Assembly (NCBI GenBank): GCA_017871115.1
Contig: JAFCIZ010000004.1
Location: forward strand, 534,501 to 598,500
Direction of reading: 5' to 3'
DNA: 64,000 bases
Source of the DNA: Cunninghamella blakesleeana
Lineage: Eukaryota > Mucoromycota > Mucoromycetes > Mucorales > Cunninghamellaceae
Shown here: positions 28,035-37,674 of the stretch, in pieces
Position numbering within the stretch: position 1 is the first letter of the stretch
How the letters are laid out: every line of letters starts with the position of its first letter
Translations under genes and position numbers: made by a program
The notes under the pieces: generated by a model
What the model was told of the DNA's origin: nothing
Database searches by the model: none
Seen by the model: only the letters and a program-made list of their open reading frames with translations

Positions 28035-28667
28035 TTACACAATTAATTTAACTTTAGCAGGGTTCAGTTTTATTTTTTTACTTTTTTTACATACAGACCT
28101 TGTTTTTTTTTTTAAAGATGATTTTTTTTGATTATTATCATAATGGGAGGAAGTATATTGAAAAGTAACGGTAGGTATTTTATTCCAATGTATTCGTACA
28201 TGCTCAGATTCTATTAATTTACGTTGTATATTTTCTAATTTGGTTGCTGTATTTTGTTGCAAAAGAGTCATTTCTTCCAACTGAAGTTGTAATTCAGAAC
28301 ATTTATATTGCCAATACTGTGCTCTTTTTTCCGCATTTAATAATTGATTTGATAAACATTTTAATTCATGGATAGCATTAGATATTAACTGCCTCATTCT
28401 TATTAATAGTTTCTTCTCATTTTCTTGTTGCTTTTTTGTTTCTTTCATTTTTTGAAAAAAATAATAATTATATTGATCTATTAAAGAACTTGTCCAAAGT
28501 GGGATACTAATTGCATTCCGTCTCCTTATATCTCGAGAATAATGACTAGTACTGATATGATCTGGTGAAATGTTGGTAATAATGGTAAATGCTGATGATA
28601 ATTTAGTTTCTTGATCTAATTTAAAAGCTTGTTGAAGTTCCTCGGTAAACTCAGTATAATCAATCAT
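28035..28667 (-). CDS. Coiled-coil protein with basic C-terminal tail, function unknown
   Basis: Uninterrupted 210 aa frame. I do not recognise the family. Visible features: an acidic N-terminus (YTEFTEELQQAFKLDQE), a central Trp/Tyr-rich stretch (PLWTSSLIDQYNYYF), a long predicted coiled coil from about residue 72 to 155 with heptad leucines (KKLLIRMRQLISNAIHEL; CSELQLQLEEMTLLQQN), and a Lys/Arg-rich tail (KKKTRSVCKKSKKIK) that could be a nuclear localisation signal. Size and layout fit small kinetochore/spindle or chromatin subunits, but that is only a guess. It is divergent from the gene at 28941, 273 nt away, so the two may share a promoter. Confidence 0.7.
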   Translation of the reverse strand: MIDYTEFTEELQQAFKLDQETKLSSAFTIITNISPDHISTSHYSRDIRRRNAISIPLWTSSLIDQYNYYFFQKMKETKKQQENEKKLLIRMRQLISNAIHELKCLSNQLLNAEKRAQYWQYKCSELQLQLEEMTLLQQNTATKLENIQRKLIESEHVRIHWNKIPTVTFQYTSSHYDNNQKKSSLKKKTRSVCKKSKKIKLNPAKVKLIV

Positions 28668-28940
28668 TTCTATTTATTTATTTACTTTTGAAACGTTATT
28701 AGCTATATATATATATATTTAACTTTAAAAACAAAAGAATAAAATACGAAAAAAAAGAAAAGTAGAAAAAAAAAAATTCGTATGTGCGCATTATTTATAC
28801 AAAAATGATAAAGAAACTAAATAGGAAACTTCTTTCATTGTTAACTTTTTAAAAAAAAATTCAACACCAGCTCCATTATCCGTCTTTTTCACTTTTTTTT
28901 TATAAAAAAAATTAAAACAAATACCTCTACAGTAATTATT

Positions 28941-31142
28941 ATGAAAAGAAAACAAGAACAACGTGCACCTTCCTTTATTCAGTTTGGAAATAAGAAAGCA
29001 AAAATAAATAAATTAAAAAGGGAAGGAAATTCAATTAAAACAGGTACCCTTTTTTAAAAATGTATTTATATACTCTAAACAATAAAATAATAACCCTTTA
29101 ACGTTTGAACTTTGTTTTTATATATTTATTATTATATATTTATAAAGCCAATAGCTCAAAGAAAAAGGTATTGAAAAACATTGATATAAGTAGTATATGT
29201 ATATATATATATATATATAGTATCTAGGAATTATCAACTAAATTGCAACTCCTTTCCCTTCAATATATATAGGATAATATTAATAACCCCGCGAAAATTT
29301 GGATAGTAACTAGCACCTTAGATAACTTGTTATGTTTATGCATTTATTATGGAAGTAAGAATGAACGAAACTGGGTCAATTGCTATGTTTTAAAAAGTTA
29401 TTGTTTAGAACTTGAACATTATTATTTTGTGGCAAGTTTCGATTTACATATAGACTATTAACATTATATTTTTATTATTTCGATTTGACACCTTTCTGTT
29501 TATTTATTTCATTATATATTTTTATAGGGGGCTTTACATATACTCGAAAACGATGATATACCAAACAATATAATAATTTATTCTGACTGTGAAGTGCTTT
29601 ACATTGGTAAATATATAATATTTTTAATTTTAATAATTACAAATAAATAAATAAACAAAACTATTGAAATAAACATACATATTAGAAAACTTGTTACCTA
29701 ATGAATCAAATAGAACCTTGTATGATAAAATTCAAAACCTTGTAAAAAAACGGTCCTGGTCTATTACCTTTGTAGGTTTTAAAATAATTATTATATGATC
29801 CACTGTTATTATTATTATTTTAAAAAAGCAGAATTTATCAATTCATTGATTTATTTATTTATTGATCTATTTTTGGTAGCTTCCAACCGATAACTGTGAA
29901 CAAGAATCACAAGAAGCCAGACATATTGCTCAGCAGACGTTAGAATCAAAGTATGTAAATATAAGAAGAACAATTATATAAATGTATTAATACGTAAACA
30001 AGCTAAAAAAAAACTTATATCATCATTATGACTAGACAAAAACAAAGTCAACAAACAGCAAAACCATTGAATGATCATTTATTAAAATTTGGTCATAGTT
30101 ACAAAAAAAACAAAATAAATCAACTAGAAAGTATACTACCATCATCATCACCATATTTACAATGTGAACAAAATAATTACAGGCTGAATAAAGAAAATCA
30201 AAATAAACCTTACAGCACAAATAATAAAAGAATGTCAATTAATGAAAATCAGATAAATTCAGGCCAATTACAAATAAATAAGCCTCAGTATCCTGAGTTT
30301 GCTTCCCCCTCCCTTCCTGCTCCATCACAAGAAAAAATATTTGTCACCATTAAAAGTCCAAACAATGGAATAGAAAGACCTTCATTTAATGAAATAACAA
30401 ATATTAGAAAAGTACCACCATCCAATTCAAAATACACGTTCAATACAACCAATTTTACTTTTATACAAAATAACACGGTGAATAAAACTAAGATTGAAAC
30501 ATTAAATAAAATCGATATCACCAATTATAAAAATATGAAGAACGATGATGATATGTCAACTGATTCTGGTTACTACTACACTGACAATGATATATTATCA
30601 GAACCAATAAAGAAGGAAGGTAGTAAATATATATATATATATATATTATATTTATTATGGGAAAATATTGATTTCTGATTTTAATTTCTCTACATGAATT
30701 TTTTTTTTTAATATATTGATCATATGATCAATATGAAATATTATTCGAAGACACATTTCCAGTTGGCCTTATTGATAACAACAAATATAATGAAATTGAA
30801 ATGTACAGTATCAAGAATAATATAAAAGAGAGTATTAAAGAAAGTCTGGACGATTACAAGAAAAATAAATTGATTTATATTAATATTAATATTATGCATA
30901 ATAGAGCGAACTCGGATAATGAAAATAGGGCAGTGTGTGAAAATAAAGATCATGATCAGCATGGTATGGATAATTACATCAACGATATGAATGCATTACA
31001 AAATAATAATGAAAATAACGGAATATTTATGGATAAAAACCAACAGCAATCTAATCAATCATTCAATGATATTAATAATAATATTAACGACAGTTGGATC
31101 AAAACTATATTATATGGATTCAGATATATGTTTGGTAGATGA
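28941..31142 (+). CDS. Orphan protein: degenerate RNase H-like domain fused to a disordered tail
   Basis: Hand-spliced model: 28941-29043, 29148-29167, 29273-29428, 29528-29606, 29686-29771, 29880-29950, 30036-30619, 30751-31142 (496 aa). Residues about 42-165 read like an RNase H fold: strand KIWIVTSTLDNLLCLCIYY, then ELEHYYF-GALHILE (helix with the conserved Glu position), NNIIIYSDCEVLYIENL (strand with conserved Asp), TLYDKIQNLVKKRSWSIT, and NCEQESQEARHIAQQTLE (final helix). The first Asp (DGS) and last Asp appear replaced, so activity is doubtful. The remaining 330 aa are Asn/Lys/Ser-rich, disordered, ending in WIKTILYGFRYMFGR. Two donors needed for frame (GTGGCA after 29428 and GTAGGT after 29771) are suboptimal, so these junctions are the weakest part. 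Function unknown. Confidence 0.5.
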
Positions 31143-31293
31143 TTAGATATAGTTAATAGTTAGTTTTATTGAGAAATGCGGGGTTTTAATTTTAAATTTT
31201 TAAATATGGTTTTAAAGAAATAAAATCCTTTACATTTTCTTTTTCTCTTTTTCTTTTTTTTATTATTGCTCTTCTTTTTTATATACAAATAAA

Positions 31294-32289
31294 ATGTCAG
31301 CGTCGCTAACGGACTTGATCGTTTCTATTGTAACAGAACTTACTGATATAACTATTAATATTCCTCAACTTAATATATCACTTCCCCTTCTTCAAATCAT
31401 CCACGCCATATTAATCAATTATGCTTATCGATCAGCTTTAAGAGAAGCTCATAGTAACATAGGATGGAACCAGGGCTTATTTGCAACTATTGTTATGGCA
31501 GCTGGTGGTGGAAGTACAGTAGCTCTTCTTCGTGGTGAACCTTTAGGTATTTTAAAGTCTAATATGTTCTTTGGTATTTATGGGTAGGTGCTTTTTTTTT
31601 TTTTACTTTCATATTTTATATAAGAAAGAGTGGAAAAAAAAAAGATAATAGAATGGTGTTAAAAACAAAAAAAATTGATCAAAATATTTATCCGATATTA
31701 TTACGTTCCTTTTTTTTTTTATTATTACTACAATAGTGCTACCTATTGGTTAATGTTTTCCAATCCTTATTTATATCAATTTACACAATATTTGTTCAGT
31801 ATACCTGTTTTACAAGAGGTATTGATATTAGCAGATGGGATATTGCGTAACTACGCAATTACACGTGTGGGAATAGAAGGTGTTGGATCAAATCCATCTT
31901 TAGGTGAAGATAAATGGGTAGCCAAAATCATTTGTGGTACCCTTGCAGGCTCCGGTGGGGGATTTTGGTTAGACACTTTTCGATTACATCAAGAGCATTG
32001 GACGTTTACTACACCTCAATTCCTTCGTAGCCCTACAATTGATATGAAAGCTAGTTTCCTTTCCACTCTCTTTTATATTACTACCACCTCACCTGAATTA
32101 AGCTCTCTTCTTGGTTGTCCATATTTCACAAAAACTGAAGCAGAAGCTTGGGGTGCTGTAATTTTATCTTCGGGACTTATTTATAAATCTTATGTAAATA
32201 AAATAAATAGCGTCAAGATACAAGTAACACCATCGCCTACTACAATTGTAGAAGATCGTCATCAAGAAAAAGATAAAAAATCAAATTAA
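31294..32289 (+). CDS. TRIC-type trimeric intracellular cation channel homologue
   Basis: Exons 31294-31583 and 31737-32289 give 280 aa. Several hydrophobic helices (PLLQIIHAILINYAY; GLFATIVMAAGGGSTVALL; NMFFGIYGATYWLMF; VLQEVLILADGIL; VAKIICGTLAGSGGGFWLD). The Gly-rich motif GTLAGSGGGF together with the AAGGGS helix matches TRIC/TMEM38 channels, which form potassium-permeable counter-ion channels in ER/SR membranes of animals and have fungal and prokaryotic relatives. The C-terminus is hydrophilic and Lys-rich. Role here (ER counter-ion flux) is inference from family. Confidence 0.75.
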
Positions 32290-32363
32290 ATAAATCACAA
32301 TTTATTTATTATAAATTTCAATAAAAAAAATAAAAACTTGATTATCGTCACTTTTATCTATTT

Positions 32364-32398
<35 letters not shown>

Positions 32399-32470
32399 TA
32401 AAAAAAGAAATAGAGTAAAAAAGAATGGAAAAAAAAACCATATCTATGCAAGAGGTAATATTAATTCACC

Positions 32471-32649
32471 TTATCGGTTGCCACGATACACATAAGGACA
32501 ATGACTAAATTATTTCGGAAAAAAAACAATCATGTGAACATTTTTAGCACTTTAATCTACATATATTTTTATTATATCATTAAAACTCACGTTTTATTGT
32601 GCCAAGGTTCTCCACAAAGTCTACAACCAAGATGAATAGGTCGACTCAT
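32471..32649 (-). CDS. Zinc-knuckle microprotein, copy 1 (30 aa)
   Basis: Two exons, 32649-32591 and 32504-32471, joined over an 86-nt intron (donor GTGAGT, acceptor TTTAG). The 30-residue product contains one perfect CCHC knuckle, CRLCGEPWHNKTHC (C-x2-C-x4-H-x4-C), followed by CPY-type residues (last Cys + ProTyr) and a basic end (RGNR). The intron falls after codon 19, phase 2, between the His and the last Cys. The gene is far too small to be found by ORF length; support comes from two paralogues at 33097-33297 and 34531-34732 that keep the same knuckle spacing, Trp-His pair and intron position. Single CCHC knuckles usually bind RNA or single-stranded nucleic acid; function here unknown. 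Confidence 0.65.
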
Positions 32650-32745
32650 ATTTTTTTTGTTATTTTTTGGATTACAGTATAATATGAAAAGAAACAGGAA
32701 ATACTTGAGAAAAACACACGCTAGCATTTTATACTTTATATGATT

Positions 32746-32755
32746 ATGTTGTCAA
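32746..32755 (-). promoter_or_regulatory. Shared upstream element of zinc-knuckle copy 1
   Basis: Plus-strand ATGTTGTCAA (TTGACAACAT on the coding strand), 97 nt upstream of the copy 1 start. The identical 10-mer occurs at comparable distance before copies 2 and 3, though the flanking sequence has diverged. Could be a promoter element or simply residual duplicated sequence. Confidence 0.4.
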
Positions 32756-33096
32756 ATAATCATTTTATTATTTAATTTTTTTGGATGTAGATGATATTTA
32801 TCGTTTAAAAAAAAAGGAATATCTTTTTTGGTTATTTAACAACTCTTTTACCAATATTGATTTTAAGGAATTTTAAAATAAAATAACAAAAAAAGGTGCT
32901 GGTGATCATCAAGAAAAGAATAAAAAAAGCCATTTGCAATTTATTATAAAGTAAAATTACTTTTATTAATTTTAATTTGATATATATATATATAATATTT
33001 GAAATAGAAAGAAAAAGGGGAGAAGTTACATGTATACATATATATACATGTATGCAAGATATAGAAGTATCTATTGAATAGGATTACCTTGTGACT

Positions 33097-33297
33097 TTAA
33101 AATTCTGCTTCAGATTCATCATCTGGTAAATAAGGACATTGACTACATTAATTCAGAGCAACAAAAAACATGCAAGCATTTTGAATTAATAATATTTAAT
33201 ATTTTAAAATATACACTATTATTATTGTAATTTACGTAGGTTTATGCCAAGGATTTCTACAATTCAAACAACTGGGTTGATATCTTCGGTTGCCCAT
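33097..33297 (-). CDS. Zinc-knuckle microprotein, copy 2 (35 aa)
   Basis: Exons 33297-33236 and 33142-33097 with a 93-nt intron (donor GTAAAT, acceptor TGTAG). Product 35 aa with the knuckle CLNCRNPWHKPTQC (C-x2-C-x4-H-x4-C), then ProTyr and an acidic tail (DDESEAEF), unlike the basic/neutral ends of the other copies. N-terminus MGNRRYQPS is basic. The intron again splits the knuckle after His plus two codons, phase 2. The Cys/His positions, Trp before His, and Cys-Pro-Tyr are retained while most other residues differ from copy 1, which argues for selection on the protein. Confidence 0.65.
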
Positions 33298-33414
33298 TTA
33301 TTTTCATTTGTATTTTGAATTATAGTAGGATATGAAAAAGGAAATACTATATAATGCAATTATAAAAAATCTATATCATTTTTATTCATGTATTCGACAG
33401 AGCTATGTTGTCAA

Positions 33415-33424
33415 TTTATAGTTA
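33415..33424 (-). promoter_or_regulatory. Shared upstream element of zinc-knuckle copy 2
   Basis: Plus-strand ATGTTGTCAA, 118 nt upstream of the copy 2 start; identical to the elements before copies 1 and 3. Confidence 0.4.
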
Positions 33425-34530
33425 TTGTTTATGATAAATAGTGTTCATTATTTAATTAATAGCAAGTACTTTTAGTTGTAAGGCAACTATATTAAATACC
33501 TTTGTATTTCATTATATATCAATATTTATCAAGTTTGGCTTATAAGCATATTATAAATCGTGTAGGTAATAAATCAGATTTAACACAAAAGTAAAATAAT
33601 AATAATAATAATAGCAGCTACTGATAGTACTGTTATTTTTATAAAATTTATAGAGTATTGATAGTCAATCATAAATATTTCCAAACCAAAAGTAAAATAA
33701 CATTTATTAAAAAATTAAAATTTCTCCATGCAAAATTTCATTGTAAATACTTTTTAATTATTTATTTATCGTTCATTCTATTTTTTCTATATGTCAATTT
33801 TTTTTAACAAAATAACGATTATATAAAGCTCAATTTACTCAAAATTCTACCTCTTCTTTTTGAAAAAAGTATCATGAATATACTATTGGATCTTACTTCA
33901 CATGCCTAAAGCATCTGGAACTACAATAACTGTGTTTTCATTAATGTCATAAAAAGGGACTCAAAGTGACTTCAATATAGTTAATGTTATTCGTTTTTTA
34001 GGTATAAAAGTAAGACTCACATATATGTATTGAAAATAAAAAAATATAACAATAATATAAACCTTTTTTTATTATCTAATATAAGTTGTTCTAATTTATT
34101 TTTACTTTTGAAGATTAGGAGGGAAATCGATATTCGAATATCCAATTCGCATTTGACAGAATGAATGGAATGTGTGCATCAAGTTAAAGAAAGGTCTCTA
34201 CATAGTAAATATAATTGATATAAAATAAAATAATGAATGCGCTATAATTGCATCATTAAGGATTAATATACAAGTTATATACGAATAAAACAAATAATAT
34301 TAAAAAGCAAAAAGTAATACAATCATCGAGTAAAAAGTAGGGAAAAAAAATAAAATAATTATAATTTATTAAATGCGATATAAAAAATAAAAAATATGAT
34401 CGCTATTATATATGTAAAGTAAAAAAATAAAATAAAATAAAAAAGAGTGAGAGAGAAAGAGGAAAAAGGGAGGAAAACATATATGTATATATGTATATAT
34501 GTAAATGCAAGAGCTATCTATCAGATGACT
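33425..34530. other. Gene-poor spacer between zinc-knuckle copies 2 and 3
   Basis: About 1.1 kb with no gene seen. Contains a 21-nt stretch at 34192-34212 that recurs with one mismatch at 60878-60898, and an A/G-rich microsatellite-like block at 34420-34480. May include decayed repeats. Confidence 0.4.
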
Positions 34531-34732
34531 TCATTGAGTATATAGATAAGGGCAGAGGCTATATTATTTGAGAATAAGGAATGCAATAAAATAAAATAAA
34601 ATAAATCATGTGAGCATTTTTGATCTATACTTGTTTAAATACTTTAAAATATATGTTTATTTATATTTAATTTGTAACCTACTATCGCTTATGCCATAAA
34701 CTTCCACAATAGGTGCAACCGCGTTTGTGCAT
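34531..34732 (-). CDS. Zinc-knuckle microprotein, copy 3 (25 aa)
   Basis: Exons 34732-34683 and 34558-34531 with a 124-nt intron (donor GTAGGT, acceptor ATATAG). The spliced product is only 25 aa and is almost nothing but the knuckle: CTYCGSLWHKRYLC (C-x2-C-x4-H-x4-C) with MHKRG in front and ProTyrLeuTyrThrGln behind. Without splicing the frame stops two codons after the His, so the last Cys exists only in the spliced mRNA. Intron position and phase (2) equal copies 1 and 2. The most diverged of the three, yet the four metal ligands and Trp-His are intact. Confidence 0.6.
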
Positions 34733-34835
34733 TTTTTTTAAAAAGTATTTTTGCTATTTTTTGGATTAAGATGGAGAATGAAAAAGAAAATAAGTAAAAA
34801 TATTAGCTACCATTCTTTTTATATATTATAAAATT

Positions 34836-34845
34836 ATGTTGTCAA
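34836..34845 (-). promoter_or_regulatory. Shared upstream element of zinc-knuckle copy 3
   Basis: Plus-strand ATGTTGTCAA, 104 nt upstream of the copy 3 start; identical to the elements before copies 1 and 2. Confidence 0.4.
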
Positions 34846-34898
34846 GTTATTTTTCTTTTTTATGTTATAATAAAACTAAATTATATTATTTAAATAAA

Positions 34899-35680
34899 AT
34901 GGATCATTATTATTATTTGGATGCTTGTCGGGTAAGTATCTAATCTGTTTTGTTGTTCATTATATATATATATATATATAACATTTCATTTCTCATAAAT
35001 GGTATAAAATAAAAAGAAATGTGATCTTTTATTATAAAATATATGTCATATGTTCCATGAAAAGTATATAAAATATGTTCATTTTGGAAGAAAAGATGAT
35101 CAATTAAAACTCAGTGTTCCTGTTTCGGATAAAAATTCGTCAAGTATTTTTAATTTTTCATTGTCTTTCACTCTATAGATTAATAGTAGTGTTTTTTATT
35201 TAGTAATATGGCAAATCTTATTAATTTAATCAAATTTCTCTGATTTTTTTAATTTTCTTTTGAAAATTATATAATAATGAATATTTCATTGCTCTTTTTT
35301 TTTTTCTCACATCAGAAGAATTTGTGATTATAAAGAAACACCAAGCTGATCCAATAATGGTTAAAATGATATTATTTGATCTATATGAAAACAATATACA
35401 TAGGTCAACTTTTATTCATTATTAGATGCAATTAAAATAGCCTATTGAAAGAACTGGAAAAAGATATTTGTTCTCCTGCTATAAAGAGACAATGATATTG
35501 AAGTATCCAATATTCGAAAGAAAAATTTTATTATAAAATCGCATTTTCATCAGTGACAACTTTTATTTGATCAAAAAAATTAACTTGTATAGACAATTGG
35601 AATGTAGAAATATTGGAACTGATACCACCATTTAAAAAATAGAAATAAAGAAATGGATTAACAACAAAAAAAATGTATGA
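34899..35680 (+). pseudogene. Possible decayed coding relic
   Basis: Plus-strand stretches look protein-like but are interrupted by stops. One begins MDHYYYLDACR at 34899 and runs into GTAAGT; another reads MFHEKYIKYVHFGRKDDQ near 35053; the longest, around 35312-35400, reads EEFVIIKKHQADPIMVKM then ILFDLYENNIHRSTFIHY and, after in-frame TAG codons, PIERTGKRYLF and ETMILKYPIFERK. The helix-like LYENNIHRSTFIHY resembles a helix-turn-helix of transposases but I cannot name a family. Reading breaks suggest a dead gene or dead mobile element; it may also be chance. Confidence 0.25.
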
Positions 35681-36766
35681 GCTTTAATAAATATGTTACC
35701 TATCGCGAATATGCGTCCTTTACTCTTTTTTTTTATTTAATTTGATCAAATTGAAATAAACACCTTAGGTAAACCAATGGAAAAAAAGAGTATAAAAATA
35801 ATAAATGAAAAAGAATTGAAGAAATTGAAATCATCAATAAACTAATAAAAGAAATACATTAAAAATTAAAAACAAAAAGATTATAGAAAAGCAAAAACAA
35901 AAAAAAGCTTCTATTCTATTATATCACAATAAACTAGCATCTGAATTAGTGGGGAAAAAATATCATGTCGCGAATCTTCAAATTTGATCTTGCATGTGCC
36001 AACCACACCATGAAATTCACATATCACGACAATGAAATCAAAAGGAGGACCTCAATAAATTCATTGGATTAGTTTATATAATATAAAACTATAAACGGTA
36101 TAAACTCACTATATGCAATTACTCTAGAATAGTATTATATATTAATTAAAAGTATAATAGAACATCGTCTCTATTTCTTTTTGAGATAATAATAATAATA
36201 ATCGTTTTTTGTTTTTCTTCTCTTTTATCTCAATTATTTTAATTGTCACTACATACCACTGAAAAATATTATTATTGGTGATATTATTTATAAATATTTA
36301 CTTATAAGACGCTTTGCTCTATAGATACATTATAATATAATAAAAAATAAAAAAGTAGTAAACAGTTGAATTATGCAACAAAAAAAGGTGGGACCGGTAG
36401 GAAGGTAGCTTAATAATATAAAACATGTACAACAAACAAAAAACGACGGTTACGAAAAGTGGGAATTGGGGAATATAAAATATTATATATAAATATATTT
36501 ATATATATTTAAAAATATATAATGTGAAAGGATCGGCCAATTTAATTGGCTGGAGATAAAGTTGGATTATAAATCCATATTAGAACCATTATTAATCATT
36601 CTTTTTTTTTTTTTTCTATATTCAAAAAAAAAATTTTTTTTATTCCTTGTGTTTTTCTTTCTTTCTTTTTTTCACTGTTTTTTTACTCGTCCATTTTTTT
36701 TTTTCAAAAATAGAACATACACTAAAATAATTTTTTTTTCTTTCTTCCTTCTAAATATTATAAACC
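35681..36766. other. Intergenic region upstream of the bZIP gene
   Basis: AT-rich with some less biased stretches (35960-36070, 36380-36560). Contains a short inverted repeat GGCCAATTTAATTGGC near 36535-36550. No gene seen. Confidence 0.45.
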
Positions 36767-37674
36767 ATGTCATATAATAATAATTACTCTTTTCTATCAA
36801 CTTTGGATTCACTTGCATTTGAAACGACAGAACAGCCCATGACCACTACTGAAGAAGCAGCAGAAGATTTAGCACTTTGGGTAAAGCACACTTTTAATTT
36901 ATATACTATTTAATTTTGACTATAATATAAACAATTGCACAAAATAAATATTAATAAATGTATATACATTTGCATATATTTGTATATTTTATTATATAAT
37001 AGACAAATGCTAAATTCACATATGATATTGCTCCTGGTCAAGGTATTTTGGACAATAAAACTCTTGATATGGATAAAAAAATGTATGATCAATTAGCAAA
37101 ATATTTAAATATTGATTTAGTTTCACCAGCACCATTATTACCTTCTTCAGAGCTATCATCCACCACCACAACAGCTACAACCACACCTAACACATCAACT
37201 AATAATAGTCCTATAAATAATCTATCAGAATCATTTAAACCTATCGTGGCACGACCATCACCACCAACTCTTCTTCCAAAACCAATTACAGCTAATATAA
37301 ATAATAATAATAATAATAATAATAATACCTTTGCATTACCTATATTGCCTATCAGCGCTACTTCATCACCCATGTTAATAAATCCATCCATTGTAAATAA
37401 TAATACTACCAATATAACTAATGATAATAATAGCAAGAAAAGAGCATTATCAAATGACTCATCTGTAAATCCTGCTGACGATGATAAAAGACGCCGAAAT
37501 ACCGCTGCAAGTGCTCGGTTTAGAGTAAAGAAGAAATTAAAAGAACAAGCTTTAACTCAATCTGTTAGAGAAATGACTGAAAAGGCCGATAAATTACAAA
37601 ATCGTGTATATGAATTAGAAAATGAAATCAAATGGTTAAGAGATTTACTCTTGGAAAAAAATGGAAAAAATTAA
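36767..37674 (+). CDS. bZIP transcription factor (Cys3/Met-regulator-like)
   Basis: Exons 36767-36880 and 37003-37674 give 261 aa. The C-terminus holds a full bZIP: basic region RRRNTAASARFRVKKKLKEQ with the invariant Asn-x7-Arg, followed by a leucine zipper (VREMTEKADKLQNRVYELEN, then EIKWLRDLLL). This basic region closely resembles fungal Cys3-type regulators of sulfur assimilation. The N-terminal part is Thr/Ser/Pro/Asn-rich and disordered with repeated Asn runs, typical of an activation region. Target genes cannot be deduced from the sequence; sulfur regulation is an inference from the basic region only. Confidence 0.9.

Noticed and set aside
33425..34530. A fourth zinc-knuckle gene between copies 2 and 3 or elsewhere in the window
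   Set aside because: I looked for the C-x2-C-x4-(W)H pattern and for the ATGTTGTCAA element on both strands and found only the three copies.
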